DNA of 64,000 nt from Onchidella celtica (GCA_963931925.1 OZ007579.1:45244565-45308564); one strand, 5' to 3'. Shown: positions 10,131-21,586, counted from the stretch's first letter. Notes: generated from the sequence alone by a model not told the origin. Numbers and translations are program-made.

Positions 10131-11230
10131 TAGACCTTCCCCATATTTAGTTTACAATGTGAATATAGTTATTATTAACTGTTATGTTTTCTTTTGATGC
10201 ATTCTCTTGTTTTAGCATGATGTAATGATTAACTGATGAGGCGTGCTGTTAATTCCTGTTTATTTTTGGTTCTTCTTCAGCGCGCCTATCGGTTGGGTTT
10301 ATTGTGGTTTATTGTCTATTGTCTTGATTGTTGTTTATTGTCTTGTGCTGTTTATTGTGGTTTATTGTGGTTTATTGTATTGTCTTGTTTATTGTACTGT
10401 TTATTGTATTGTGTTTATTATTTGATTTGTTATTTTCTTTTCCTTTTAATAAAATTGTTGTCCTCTCAAAACCTGATAGTTTTGTTTGTATGTTTGACTG
10501 TGTAGAGAGCCCGCTCGTCTCGTCCTGTGTTACATTATTTGGTGTCAGATTAGATAGCTATAGAGGGAGAGACCCGCTCGGTTTACCCGTTCCTGTGTTA
10601 CAGAGAGTTTGTACAGACGGGCAACAGGGACAATAATTATGGGCTTTTTGAGAGTATCCAAGCGGAGGAAGGAGTGACTACGAAACATGATTGTCGATAT
10701 ATATATTATATATATATAATCTGTTCCAGATCTGGCACTTGAAGAGAGAGAGAGAGAGACTCTTTATGCACAGCTATGCTGTTTGTTTGAAGTCCAGGAG
10801 GATTTAGTCATGATATAGAGCTGACCCCTTCAATTGTAGATTGTGTTTATCTCTACATGTACATTGAACCCATTGTGTGTGTGTGTGTGTTTTTTTTTCT
10901 ATTTAAACTTTGCAGTTTTTACTTTCTGCCGGAAAACATGATCTGCAGATGTGTTTATATCTGAAATTTGTTCAATTCAGAAACCTCAAGAATAAAATAA
11001 CTCCAAAAACAATTAGCGGCCCATGGTGAAATTTTGCAGCTTTTTCTGCTACTTTGCAGTTCAGTTTTTGATGATTTAGGTGTGAATTTTATGGCCTTGA
11101 AAGTTCATTGGAAATAAAGGTGCAGAATGCATCTTCACATTGGCTCTGTCATGAAATGGCACATGAGTTTTGAGTATTCACACAACTGCAGATGGCAACT
11201 CTTATTTTTTGTGGCTTTTGCCAGGGGTGT
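10131..11230. other. low-complexity and simple-repeat region
   Basis: 10290-10430 is an irregular TTATTG/TTTATTGTGG array that makes spurious hydrophobic ORFs. Short AT (10700-10722), GA (10744-10760) and TG (10875-10892) microsatellites follow. The rest holds no recognisable gene. Confidence 0.7.
10440..10560 (+). other. possible end of an old LTR plus primer site
   Basis: A run reading AATAAAATTG, then CCTGTGTTACA, then TTTGGTGTCAGA resembles an LTR 3' end (poly-A signal, terminal CA) followed by a TGGTGTCAGA-type primer site of Ty3/gypsy elements. No second LTR or coding part is seen in the window, so this is only a possible fossil. Confidence 0.25.
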
Positions 11231-11665
11231 ATTCAGGGAACCATAGTGTAATTACCTTTTATACGGATGTGAATGTTGGTCAAAAAGAAATATAGAGGAA
11301 AGTAGAAGCAGCAGAAATGTGGTTTATTATAAGAATATTGAGAACATCATGGATGGAGAAAAAATCAAATGAGTCAATCTTGAGAGATTCTAATCTGAAA
11401 AGATCATTAATTAAAACAATAAGACAGAGGCAACTGAACTTTCTAGGGCACAACTGTCGCCCCAGGAGCCTCGAACATCTAGCAGTTAAGGGAAGATCGA
11501 AGGCAGGAAAAGAAGGGGTAGACAAAGAAAAACTTTCACTGAATGTCTTAATTCATGGACAACAAATAAACGTCACAACAACAACTCCTTCTTGAGGTTG
11601 GCTGATGACAGATCCGAGTGGAGAGCCATGATCGCCAATGTCTGTTCCAGACAGGGCAACTGATG
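11230..11665 (+). pseudogene. decayed LINE 3' fragment (RT C-terminal region)
   Basis: Reads roughly as ...NVVYYKNIENIMDGEK..., RQRQLNFLGHNCRP, EHLAVKGRSKAGKE, then DDRSEWRAMIANVCSRQGN and a stop. This matches the region after the RT domain in many LINEs (a GH motif followed by a DR..WR.M block). The pieces are in more than one frame, so the copy is broken. Clade uncertain. Confidence 0.65.
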
Positions 11666-13300
11666 ATGAGTGTAATTACAAAACGGAAAAGAAAAAAAGT
11701 AGCGAGTTGTGTTTACTGCTCATGTAGAGATCATTATACACAACATCACAGTCCCCTAACAACATCCATTCAATGAACTCCTGGAAAGAATTCTATTTCT
11801 TTTTCGATTAACGCCAATGCAGAATCCAATATTTCAAATATCATTATTTATAACGAAAAATGTACTCAAGATTCACACTTTTAAAGTAAAACCTTTTTTC
11901 TCTCTCTCTTGTACAACATTTGTTCCTTTGCCCTTCTTGTGCGATTTCACAACAGAGCCAGGGCTGTATATTTTGTGAAAGATGTAGTGCAAGCTTACTG
12001 AAAGGTTCCTCTGACTGTTCCAACTTGTGTTTACAAAGAGAGGACCTCATTAATGTTTTGAGATTGTGATCAATGATAATCCTCCTACCTGCTTATCAAA
12101 TCAACAGTTAATTATTGTACAGGTTTCTGGATGAAATAAAAAGTTAGATCAGACAATATCGCTATCAAGTTGTTGTCTTTTGTTTTTTGTAGTATTTTTA
12201 ATGTCTCATTTTCTGTCTTTGTGCTTGAAAGCGCAGAACTACTTTTGAGTTAGTACGGAAGATTTGATTTGGCTGCGTTGTTCTTTTAGTACTGAAAGAC
12301 GAGGTAAATTGTCAGAAAACAGAAAAAGAGTACTTATACTTGTTATAGATGCTTCCTAGAGTTTCAGAAATAAAAACCCACCATTTTACAATTGTTGAAA
12401 ATGGGCCACTTTTAAAACGAAACAATGGCTATTGACCGAACACATTCACAGCCACATAAATCTTTTTTTTTTTTGGGGGGGGGGGGGGGCGAAACTCACT
12501 CCACTGGATTTTCAAAAATTCCTGAGAATGGAAGAGCAAAATTAATGTATATTTACACCTTCTGAATTTGTTAGGCCCAGGTATCGAGCAATAAGACACT
12601 GTGATGAGACAGTCCAGTAGTTCACCTGAACGTCTCATGGCCACTCTGAGATTTTTGACAACAGGGAGAAGCAAATACGCAATCAGCAAGGGCATCTGAG
12701 TCTTTGACAAAGTCCACTAGTTTTCCATAGGCTTACTCTTTCATCACTCTGTTACTGTACTCTTTTGACATTACTTTCCACAAACATTCAAATGACTTGC
12801 ACATGTCCGTAAAGATTAGCAGTTTTTCTTCAGACCACGAAGATCATTCTTTATTGTACTGTCTTCAATTTCAAGCTGAATAAACTAAACACACTGAACG
12901 TTGCAGAGCACTAGGCCTACTCACTACACATTACGTCACCAGACAATAGACGGGGCGGGGCGATAAAGGCCTGGCGTCGCCTTGGCTTGACAACTTGATG
13001 GAAAAAATATCAGGCAGAACCTGACTGTCGTCAGGCCAAACCATTTGGCTTGATCAAACCAACGATTTCCAAACTCACTCTCAATTCTACTTGTCAGTTC
13101 GGATTGATCAAGCTGAATTGAGAATTCGGATTGAGCGTTAATGGGCCCCTATTAAGAAAATCCTACCAGCCCAAGACAAAGCATAATTATACAAATCTAC
13201 GTCTAATTGACGTAGCAATCCTGACTGGGTTACTTATGAACAAGTATGGTCTCAACACCAGAGATAACACAAAGTAACTTGGTGTGAACGTTAATAACAC
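11666..13300. other. no gene recognised
   Basis: About 1.6 kb of AT-rich intergenic DNA with a T/G homopolymer at 12463-12489. No ORF with family features, and no repeat matching elsewhere in the window, was found. Confidence 0.5.
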
Positions 13301-13307
13301 AATGGAT

Positions 13308-13313
13308 TTTATT
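13308..13313 (-). terminator. candidate poly-A signal of the Ig-ApeC gene
   Basis: AATAAA on the minus strand, about 140 bp after the stop of the coding region at 13454. Position and sequence fit, but no transcript data are available. Confidence 0.5.
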
Positions 13314-13453
13314 TCCTTTGGTGCTTCGTTAAACTACGCGTAGTGTTTGGCGCAGAGACGCTGTACATTTATATGCAACAGAACAGCACATCAAGTCAAA
13401 ATAATAATTATTATATGTATATTTAAACCCATGTATTGCACAGCTTCTGATCG

Positions 13454-14620
13454 TCAAAGGAAATCGAATCCTTCAGATGCTATTTTCTGCCAGTTTTTTT
13501 CGAATTTTTCCGTATCATTATGTGGTTGATACCTACACATAAACATTTTGAAACGTAGTTCATTTCCATGGTATTGGAAATTCACATCCGGGATGTGCGT
13601 AGAGACATGGTTTCTAATGTTTTTGACCGTTTGTATCATGATGTAATCGCTTCTTGAGAACATACCCTTCACCGACTGACATTTCTTACCAAAGCGATAC
13701 AGATAAAAGCGTTTATCCCATGGCAGGATAAGTTCATTTGTATGTGGACCGTCTTCTCTACAACAGAATTTCATGTAATTTGGAGTTTCTGTGCTCGCGT
13801 CAGAGCCTGGCAAATACTTGTCATACTTTGTGGATAGCACGTTACTATAACCTGGTGGGTAGTGGGAAAACGGTTTGTCATATATAGTGATTTCTCCTTT
13901 GTTAAACCCCGTGGGGCATGACTCGTTCCATCCTATACAATAAGTGCCCGGGGCCCAAGTTGAGGAACCATTTTTTGTTTTCCGTGCACAGAGGAATTCC
14001 TTGAACATACCGGTACTGCCAGAATAAGAAACGACAGGCTGAGCCAGGTTATTGGGATCGGACAAAGGGCTGAGACTCGGACTTGTGTCGTTTTTGACAA
14101 AATGAACCCGTTCTCTCTTTGTCCAATTAGTGCGGTCTGGACAACCCTGGTCGGATTCGGGTAGATAATACTTGCCAGAGGGCCAGCCCACAATTTCCCG
14201 CATTTCAATAACATTTGTTATTTGTTTAGCGGGATATCCCCAAATGTTTATGCCTGAAATATCGCATCGATACTGACCAGTCATGCCTTTCTCGGCTACT
14301 TGCCATGTAATATTCAAATAACTTGACGCAGGTTTACCAGTGCGTCCTTCCAATCTATGCCACCTCGATGAAGTATAAACATCGGCTTTGTTGTTGCTGT
14401 TGAGTCTAACGATTTTCTCCCATTTCCCGGAAACTTTATGGTACATTTCTATCTTTTGGACTGTACGGAAAGTTTCGCAGGAGTATGAAATCGAACGGCA
14501 GTGGATCTCTACCCTTCCACGGCTTCCAGGTGTGATGGCATCAATACTGCGATCAATGCGGAAAGCGCATTCGCCGAGAACGAAGAAGGCACTCACTAGG
14601 CAAATTCTCAGGTGGTTCAT
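13454..14620 (-). CDS. secreted Ig-like + ApeC domain protein
   Basis: A 388-residue protein on one open exon. Residues 1-19 (MNHLRICLVSAFFVLGECA) are a typical signal peptide. Residues ~25-140 form an Ig-like domain with C41 and C119 as the probable disulphide pair; the second lies in QYRC, the usual YxC of an Ig F strand. From ~145 to ~375 the pattern is that of an apextrin C-terminal (ApeC) domain: GWPSGKYYLP, DQGCP, FLCARK, GTYCIGWNESCPTGF, KFCCREDG, FYLYRFGKKCQ. ApeC proteins of amphioxus and echinoderms bind bacterial peptidoglycan or sit in extracellular matrix, so a role in innate recognition is a family-based inference. Several N-glycosylation motifs (NIT, NWT, NGS, NES) support secretion. 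The start ATG is the first in frame and gives the signal peptide. A pyrimidine-rich stretch ending in GTGCAG just upstream could be the acceptor of a 5' UTR intron. Confidence 0.85.
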   Translation of the reverse strand: MNHLRICLVSAFFVLGECAFRIDRSIDAITPGSRGRVEIHCRSISYSCETFRTVQKIEMYHKVSGKWEKIVRLNSNNKADVYTSSRWHRLEGRTGKPASSYLNITWQVAEKGMTGQYRCDISGINIWGYPAKQITNVIEMREIVGWPSGKYYLPESDQGCPDRTNWTKRERVHFVKNDTSPSLSPLSDPNNLAQPVVSYSGSTGMFKEFLCARKTKNGSSTWAPGTYCIGWNESCPTGFNKGEITIYDKPFSHYPPGYSNVLSTKYDKYLPGSDASTETPNYMKFCCREDGPHTNELILPWDKRFYLYRFGKKCQSVKGMFSRSDYIMIQTVKNIRNHVSTHIPDVNFQYHGNELRFKMFMCRYQPHNDTEKFEKNWQKIASEGFDFL

Positions 14621-15139
14621 GACGATCTTGAGAGTCTCTGCACGAGAACAAAGGAATGCATGATGGTCAATTAGAGAACAGTAAATTAAATGTAAACATG
14701 ATAGGGGCCGTCCTATACGTATGTACGCTCGTTTTTGACTATTTTTATCCCTTCTCTTCTACCCCTCTTCCCAGCTTTTAAACCTGGTATCAAACCTCCA
14801 CTGACGTTCCCCTGCCGCTTGTACCAGCGTTCGGCTATTAAAACGTTAAATCCAAGATCCTAGACATGATCCAGTATCTTTTGTTGTATGTCGATAATGA
14901 GGCCTTGATGTTTGAAAACTTAAATGGCATCTTGTATGAACTATTTGGTTGTATCATCCACATCATTTGATAACTTAATCATATCCAGCAAGTGTGCTTA
15001 CGTCAATCCGACGAAGATCTGTATGGGATTATCGTGGGGTTGGTAGGATTGCCGTAAGTGTAAGTTCCTCGGGCTTATTTTCTATTTCCTAGATCTCTGG
15101 GCTATAGATACTGCCATAACCATAGAAATAAATAAATCA

Positions 15140-15380
15140 CGAATTTCGGATTCTTGAAATTTATCAGTTTATTCAACTTTTACAGCATTATGTCACATAA
15201 TATATTATACATGTATTTAATACCGCCCAGCTTTTCCTTAAAATTATTACTATTTTATTTTAAGAAGAACAACCTGCAATAAAAATTAAAATAATGTTTT
15301 GATCTTTATAAGTTCACTTAATCCCTACAGGCCCTCAGGTGGTGGAGGCCCTCAGGTGGCGGAGGCCCCAGGCCTTAAAC
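15140..15380 (+). repeat. interspersed repeat D, copy 1
   Basis: Direct, diverged copy of 31460-31690, which lies in intron 4 of the RCC1L gene. Shared blocks include ATTTCGGATTCTTGAAAT, AAGAACCTGCAATAAAAATTA and CACTTAATMYCTA. No coding content. Family not recognised. Confidence 0.6.
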
Positions 15381-15534
15381 GTCCTCATGATGTCTATGTA
15401 GGAATGATGTCATCTCTATGAGTAAACTTGACGTGAATCCTGCAGGATTTTTTTAGACATTTACCAATGTGTTAAAATTTTATGAATGTATCTAATTTTA
15501 TGTTAAACATAACAGCTCTGAATACAAAACATTA

Positions 15535-15640
15535 TAAAGAATATGTACCCAAATAGACCGTGAAGGATGCAAAGTGGCCGTTATCCTGCCGACGTGCTGT
15601 AAAACGCAAACTCCAACTCAAACTCAAAGCCTCAAATACC
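15535..15640 (+). repeat. interspersed repeat (SINE-like tail), copy 1
   Basis: Related to 58735-58840: TGTACCCAAATRGACCG, then GCGGCCATTGTCGTGCC-like sequence and a CAAACTCAAACTC end. Probably the 3' part of a SINE or LINE; polarity assumed from the repeated CTCAAA tail. Confidence 0.5.
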
Positions 15641-16899
15641 GACAGGGCCAGACTGCACAAGGCATTAATGCTCAAGAGGAATGCAGTAAGAAGTATTTAA
15701 AAGCAAATAAATAAGGAACGACAAGATAAACTTAAACGGAAAGGACAAAGTGAAGGAGGTCCGTTATAATCACCTAGAACTGAAACTTATAAACCGTATC
15801 TCTTCGGCAACGGCAGACCTTAGCCAGTCTATAATAATTATAAAGAAAACTTGTAGGATTTTTTTATGGTAAGACATAATTGCCTTTCCTACAGCTCGGA
15901 TCTGCATGAAATGTCAAAGACTTTGCTACAAACTACTTTTTATTTTGGACAATTTATGAATTTGCTGCCTTGCTGCGGCCCCACAGTTTTTCTGTGGTTT
16001 TAAAAAAAATATATTTCTACAGCAACTAGCTAAGTGAAGCAGATTCAATGTAATCATCCAGAACTGAAATTAATAAACAGATTTATCCCGGGCAAGGCCG
16101 AAACTTCAGCTAGTACAAGCAAATAAACAAAGTGGTACCGGTATATTTAAGGCTGCTGGCGGCCAGAGTCAAGTCTGCTTTACATCTATTTTGATTGAGT
16201 GCACGTGATCCCTCTTCCCGCCCGCTGACTCAAGACGGCAATGACGCGTCCTAATAAAAATTAGTGAGACAGACTTATTCCAGTTTTTCCAATGGATGAG
16301 GCTCCGTTTAACTCTATGGTTCACATCTCCGGCTAAAACCGAGACAAAAGTCTTGACTCTGTGCGCCAGAAACCCGACAACTTCCACTTATGACCTATAA
16401 CTTATCACTAGAGGTTTTGGGTTACCTTAAACTCAGGAATGCAGGTACCTTGATGAACACAGCTTGGTTTCCGTACTGTAAACTGCCGGTAACGTGCTCT
16501 TTAGCTACCGCCTTGGTCTGTGCGTCGGTATTACAATGCATGTCATATTATATCGATTGTGAAAATTAAATTGATTTTACAGTGAATTAAAACTTTTGTC
16601 AGCTGGACAGACACCATTATTTTTTGGTAATGGTTGTCGTTAACTTTTTATTGCTGAGTTTTCTATATGTTAATTAGCCTATAGTTATAGTATTCTACTG
16701 CTCTGTGATTTGTGTTTGTTTGTTTTTCTATCTGTTTGTCTGTGAGTTTAGCTGTTAGGTTTAGCCTAAACCCTCCTTTTAATTTTGTCAACTGTTTTAT
16801 TTGTCCATTTGTTTTTTGTTTTGACTGTCTGTTTCTGTGTGTGTGTGCTTGTGTTTCGGTGTAATGTCAACATAGACCAACGGGCAGAGAGACAGACAG

Positions 16900-17028
16900 G
16901 TGGTAGGCAGGTAGGTAGGTAGGTAAGTGTAGGTAAGGAGGTGGGTAGGGAGATGGGTAGGTAGGGATAGATGGGAAGGTAGCTAGGTATCTAGCTAGGT
17001 AGGTATGTAGGTTGATAGGTAGGTGTAA
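16900..17028 (+). repeat. (GGTA)n-like microsatellite
   Basis: Interrupted GGTAGGTAGGTAG array with drift to GGTA/GGTG/GCTA units. Confidence 0.85.
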
Positions 17029-17036
17029 ACAATGTC

Positions 17037-17101
17037 AGGGAAACATGGGCAGATTTGGCTCTATTGAATCTAAGAAGGGGCAAGGAGGAGGGGGCGAAAG
17101 T
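17037..17101 (+). repeat. 65-bp direct repeat flanking element P, left copy
   Basis: ATGGGCAGATTTGGCTCTAT, then TGAATCYAAGAAGGGGCAA, recurs in the same orientation at 21167-21225. The two copies bracket the 3.6-kb element copy 1. It may be part of a larger host duplication or an outer part of an element; this cannot be settled here. Confidence 0.6.
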
Positions 17102-17409
17102 CGGCTTATCCGGGAAAGCGCCGGTTGCCTCAGCTAGTCTTCTAATAGAAAAAAAAAAAACGACTCCGAACTGGTGTCAGGCATGGAAGTCTCATTTCTG
17201 CACCGATTCAATCGAAAATTTTCAACATAGTTAAGGGTGCTCGGTAGTGAAAATACGTTTTTGTTTTTGTTTTAGTCCAAGCAAATGAAGCAAATAACGC
17301 TATAGTTACATGACATATGGTGAGAAATGAAAATTTATGTTAAACTTTTTTTTGAAAAAGTCTTTGCTATGTAAACAGGAGCAACTTGAACTTTTCATTT
17401 ATTTTATAT

Positions 17410-20400
17410 GACTCATTCTCAAAAGGTCGTGCGCATTTTGTTACATTGTACCTATTTTTTAAAATTCATTATTTTTATGTTTTTCTCGTTGGGGAGGTTT
17501 AGTAGTGATGTACTGCACCCCATTTTGTACTTTAAAAGATAACTTTGAACGTTGTTTGTGAAATATGGGGTATGTAACATCAAAAGGTGACCTGTCTAAG
17601 ACGTCACTGATGACACACTATTACCCCCATTCCTGCCGTGCACATAGCTCCATTTGACTTATAACTTCTTCCTGTCTCTTTCTGATGATGATTCATGTCC
17701 TATGAATATCAAATGTATGTTTTTTCACCCAGTTCAGGTCAGATCTAGGCCCATTTATGTGTGTCACCGTGACGTCTCTGACAACCATCAACTGATTTTT
17801 CCATTTAAATAGCAATACTTTCCTTGAGCAGTTTCCTTCTGACTGTTTTGTATCAAGTGTATGTAGACCTAATACCTATAGGTGAAACAACACTTATACA
17901 TTTGTTGTGGCCTAGCTTTAGACATGACCTGTGCCAAGACGTCACGATGACACACATTTTTTATGTTGTTTTGGTAAAGGTTTTGCTTAAAAAACTTTTG
18001 CCACAAGAGCCTCAGTTTGTTACTGATGGGCAAAAGGAAGTTCAGGATAGATTTAAAAGCATTTTATTGACCACTTTTTCCAGACAGAACTTTTTTCTCT
18101 GTGATGACAAGAAAAAATATGAACAAACTGTCACACTCAAAGATTTATTATTCATGCACAGCACTGACTGCACAAATGCAATAACAAAGAGCCATCGTAT
18201 CAACTGAAACAAGAGTATAAACAAAGTAAGCTTCTAACATTGAAAAATTGACATCAGTATAATCCAGTAATAAACTAATACGACTGAGTATCACAGTGAA
18301 GCAACATAAATCCAATGCCCCACTCTTTTTGGTCAGTTTCATAGCCTCCTGTACTTATAGAGGTTCTATGATCAATAATCTTCACACCAGTAATTTAAAA
18401 TATATTATTATAAAAATATTTATTATCCAAGGTTTCAGTTCATGAATGAAAACTGAATACAAACCAAATAAATAAATTAAAAAAAAAAATCAGACTCAAC
18501 ATTAACAAAATTAATTGTGCCAATTATCAAATTTGGTATTTGAATCATGCTGCAGTGTGAAGCCTAGTTTTATTTCTTCTGGTGACCCTTCTGTTCATCA
18601 ATTTGATGCCGTTGTTATTGTTCTTTGTATCATCTTGAAGTTTGTCTTCTGTATACATGAGAATCTGCCTTCAGCCTTGCTGAACACTTTCATAATCATC
18701 TTGCTTTTCTTGTCAAATGGAGGTGGCTTTCTATCTAGGGATGTGGAACTTTTTTGAGGTACCTGGAGAAGAACTATGGCATTATTTCAGTGACTTTGAA
18801 ATGACTAGGGCGTACCAAGAATCCAAGAGAAATTTTAAAACATACAAGAATCAACAAGAAATTTATAATTTTCAGGTTACACTTTGATTTTCTGTCTTTT
18901 CATACGATTGACTGGCCACTTAACTAGTATCATTTCCTGAAATATTTTTTTTTCATTTTCAACTTTAGAAAAAGGGGGTAAAATGCGTGAAGTGAGGGGT
19001 GAGCAGGTCCTGAAATTCCAATCTGTCATACGTCTGCTGGGACATAATTATCACCATTGTAAACTGACATTACAAATTACATGTACAGTATTAGCAATAT
19101 AAGTCTCTTGAGATTACCACTTACTGGAATACATCATACGTAAGATGTACCATACTTAAAAGATGAATTTCTTGAAAACATAGGTCTGCAAAAAAAACTT
19201 TAAGATTCTGAAATACCACTATGATGACAGTGTCAGTTGTCATAATTTTAAAAAAAAGAAGAAGAAGAAGGCAGAACTTACACATACTGTAGAACTTTCT
19301 TTAAATCCGTGCTCAATCAAAGCTAAATCTGCCAAAAATAACTCAGTTACAAAAAGAAACTTAGCATTAGGGGCCGTTCAAATACATTATTACACCTCAG
19401 AGGGGGGGGGGGGTCTTTGGCTCCTGTAAGAAAAGTGTAATGAGGGGGGGGGGGGGTCACCCAAGTGTAATATTACACTTTTTGCTCCCTAGGAGGTAAA
19501 AAGGTTGGGTAGCTGAGAGAAAAAAAAATATTTGTCCTTTATTTTTTAAACTATTTTTATCTTAATGAAGAATAAAATCTTAAATACAGAATATATATTT
19601 TTATTCAGTGTATAATTTTTGGCTCAACCTTTGGCTTTTTTTAAAATACTAAACCTGGCAATCCGGTCCAACTTTCACCAGTGTTGCCAATATACTAGTG
19701 AAGCTAAAAAAAAATAGTACCGAGTATGTAAAATTGTAATAATACAGAATGGGGGGGGGGGGGGTCTTTGGCTTCTGTAAGAAAAGTGTAATAAGGGGAG
19801 GGGGGGGGGGTCAAAAAGTCCCCAAAATGGTGTAATAATGTATTTGAACAGCCCCTTATCTATTATGTATACAATTCACTGCTTCTTATTTTAATATAAC
19901 AGTTTTTAGAAACATGCATTCAAATTTATAAGTTACTATGACACACACTAAAAACTGAACTGTAAAAGAAAAAGAAGTTTATTCCCATACTAAAAGAAAT
20001 CTCTGCTTTTCTCACCCATGTTATCCATACTCACGTTTCCAAAATCTGCTTTGATATTCAAACAATGCATTAAAATGGCAAGAAATCTGAGACATCACAA
20101 TAGCCCTTCCATTGGCAGTCACATGGATGAGTGTGGCAATCTTACTTTCTGGCCTCAGAAAGTCGCCCTGGACAGCTTTGATGACGCCAACGGCGCCCGT
20201 GAACGGCCCAAGACGTCACATTGCACCGAGACGTCACATAAGCACCAGTGATGACCCACAACTTCTATGCTCGGAACCACGCCAATGCACTCGAACTTTC
20301 GAAATCCGACTTCCGTTTCTTGGCGGAAGTAACTAAATGTTACTGTAAAAAGTTGAATGACACCGAAACAAAATTTGCGAATAGATGATATCGTCACAGC

Positions 20401-21001
20401 CCGAGACGTCACAGAATGACCGACAACGAGGCTGTTGATTTCGTTTGCTTTTATTTCACTGAAGCTAAAATCTCATCACTGAAAGTCTAATAGAAAATAA
20501 ACCCCGAGATATCAAAGAAAGCCCCAGTGCACCTCACACTCACTGAAGCGTCAGCGTTTTCCCGCTAGATCTATCATTTTCTAGGTGTTGTGATGACTGA
20601 CACTGTGACGTCTCAAATCAAATTTTACACCCCCCACTAGGACAAAATAATTCAACTCAACATGTAAACAAGTAGCTGAATCTTGAACATTAAACATCCC
20701 CCCATCTTAAACATCAATAATTTTAACTTATTAGCTCATACTTTTTTAATGTTTTGACCATGTAGGATAGCCCACCTGCAATGTAACAAATTCTAGGGCA
20801 AAAATAGTACCAAATTCTCACTTTTTATTTCATTTTCTTCAGCTTGAAGTGTTTGTGGCAGCTGAGGTTATGAAATCTATCTCTTTAACCTGTCTGCTAC
20901 GCATTGCACTATGAGTGGAAGTAAATGCTTTCAGCTGAGCTGAGAGAAAACCAATTTTCTAGGGCCACCACCACAATGACGACCTTTTGAGAATGAGTCA
21001 T
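17410..21001 (+). mobile_element. 3.6-kb inverted-terminal-repeat element 'P', copy 1
   Basis: Bounded by TGACTCATTCTCAAAAGGTC and its reverse complement. The whole body reappears inverted at 37392-40971, in intron 6 of the RCC1L gene. The two copies are very similar over their shared length. Relative to copy 2 this copy lacks about 465 bp (copy 2 bases ~38257-38721) and carries a 486-bp MITE. No transposase is recognisable, so it is probably non-autonomous. Small ORFs such as 17824-18207 are shared with copy 2 but look like nothing known. The body is studded with GACGTC sites. Target duplication not clear: copy 2 is flanked by TG on both sides, copy 1 by TA and TG. Superfamily unresolved. 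Confidence 0.8.
19370..19855. mobile_element. PIF/Harbinger-like MITE inside element P copy 1
   Basis: 486 bp with terminal inverted repeats GGGGCCGTTCAAATACATTA / the complement of TAATGTATTTGAACAGCCCC (about 26 of 27 bases match). It is flanked by TTA on both sides (19367-19369, 19856-19858). Element P copy 2 has the uninterrupted site GCATTATC at the matching place (~39003), so both insertion and target duplication are seen directly. TTA duplication and a GGGG(C)C start fit PIF/Harbinger. Inside are G runs and two copies of a GTCTTTGGCTYCTGTAAGAA block. Confidence 0.85.
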
Positions 21002-21166
21002 GCAATTTTATTTTCTTAATCATTTCTAAAGTTTTACACATAAGTAAACTTTCTCAGCTGCAACATTATCATTTATATAACATATTTTTCAGCCATGTAA
21101 CATATCTTTGAAAAGCAGAAAGGTCGAACTATGAATTCTCGTTAAAGTCTCAATTCAGGAAAATAT

Positions 21167-21225
21167 GGGCAGATTTGGCTCTATTGAATCCAAGAAGGGG
21201 CAAAGATGAGGAGGCGAAAGTAGAT
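21167..21225 (+). repeat. 65-bp direct repeat flanking element P, right copy
   Basis: Second copy of the sequence at 17037-17101, same orientation, with a few changes (GATGAGGAGGCG against GGAGGAGGGGGCG). Confidence 0.6.
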
Positions 21226-21535
21226 CAATATTTTTACTCAAACTGACCATTTTTATACCTCGAACCCCCTAAAATTCCAGACTGAAGATGATTCTTTGAA
21301 AGCCTTGCAGTCCAATGAATTGTCTATGAACTTTAAAGAATTTTTTTAAATAGGTAATTTTATTTTCCAGTGGTTCATCAAATAAAGGAAGTAGTGACTG
21401 ACGAAAAACTGTATTTGACACAAGTTCAATTTGGTGGAATTTCTTTGCTAGAAATTAGAAAGGAAAACTTAAGTGGTGGGAAAATATTATATGCTGATCT
21501 CCCTTCATAGAATCTACTTATATATGTTATGAGGG

Positions 21536-21543
21536 AGAGAGAT

Positions 21544-21586
<43 letters not shown>
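21536..21586 (+). repeat. (GA)n microsatellite
   Basis: GAGAGATAGAGAGACAGAGA followed by a clean GA run of about 30 bases. Confidence 0.95.

Larger units (their letters stand above)
14700..16900. other. intergenic repeats, no gene
   Basis: 15140-15380 is a direct relative of 31460-31690 (shared TTTCGGATTCTTGAAAT and AACCTGCAATAAAAATTA blocks). 15535-15640 is related to 58735-58840 (GTACCCAAATRGACCG, then AACTCAAACTC). A hairpin CCACAGTTTTTCTGTGG at ~15980 recurs at ~30545. These are old interspersed repeats. The 72-codon minus ORF at 16169-16387 has no recognisable features. Confidence 0.5.

Noticed and set aside
10236-10636. Overlapping hydrophobic ORFs of ~60-100 codons
   Set aside because: They come from an irregular TTATTG/TTTATTGTGG low-complexity array that is open in several frames; no conserved motif.
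17824-18207. 127-codon ORF, also present in the inverted copy (40173-40556)
   Set aside because: Preserved only because the two elements are near-identical DNA. No domain recognised, no frame-specific conservation can be judged from two copies.
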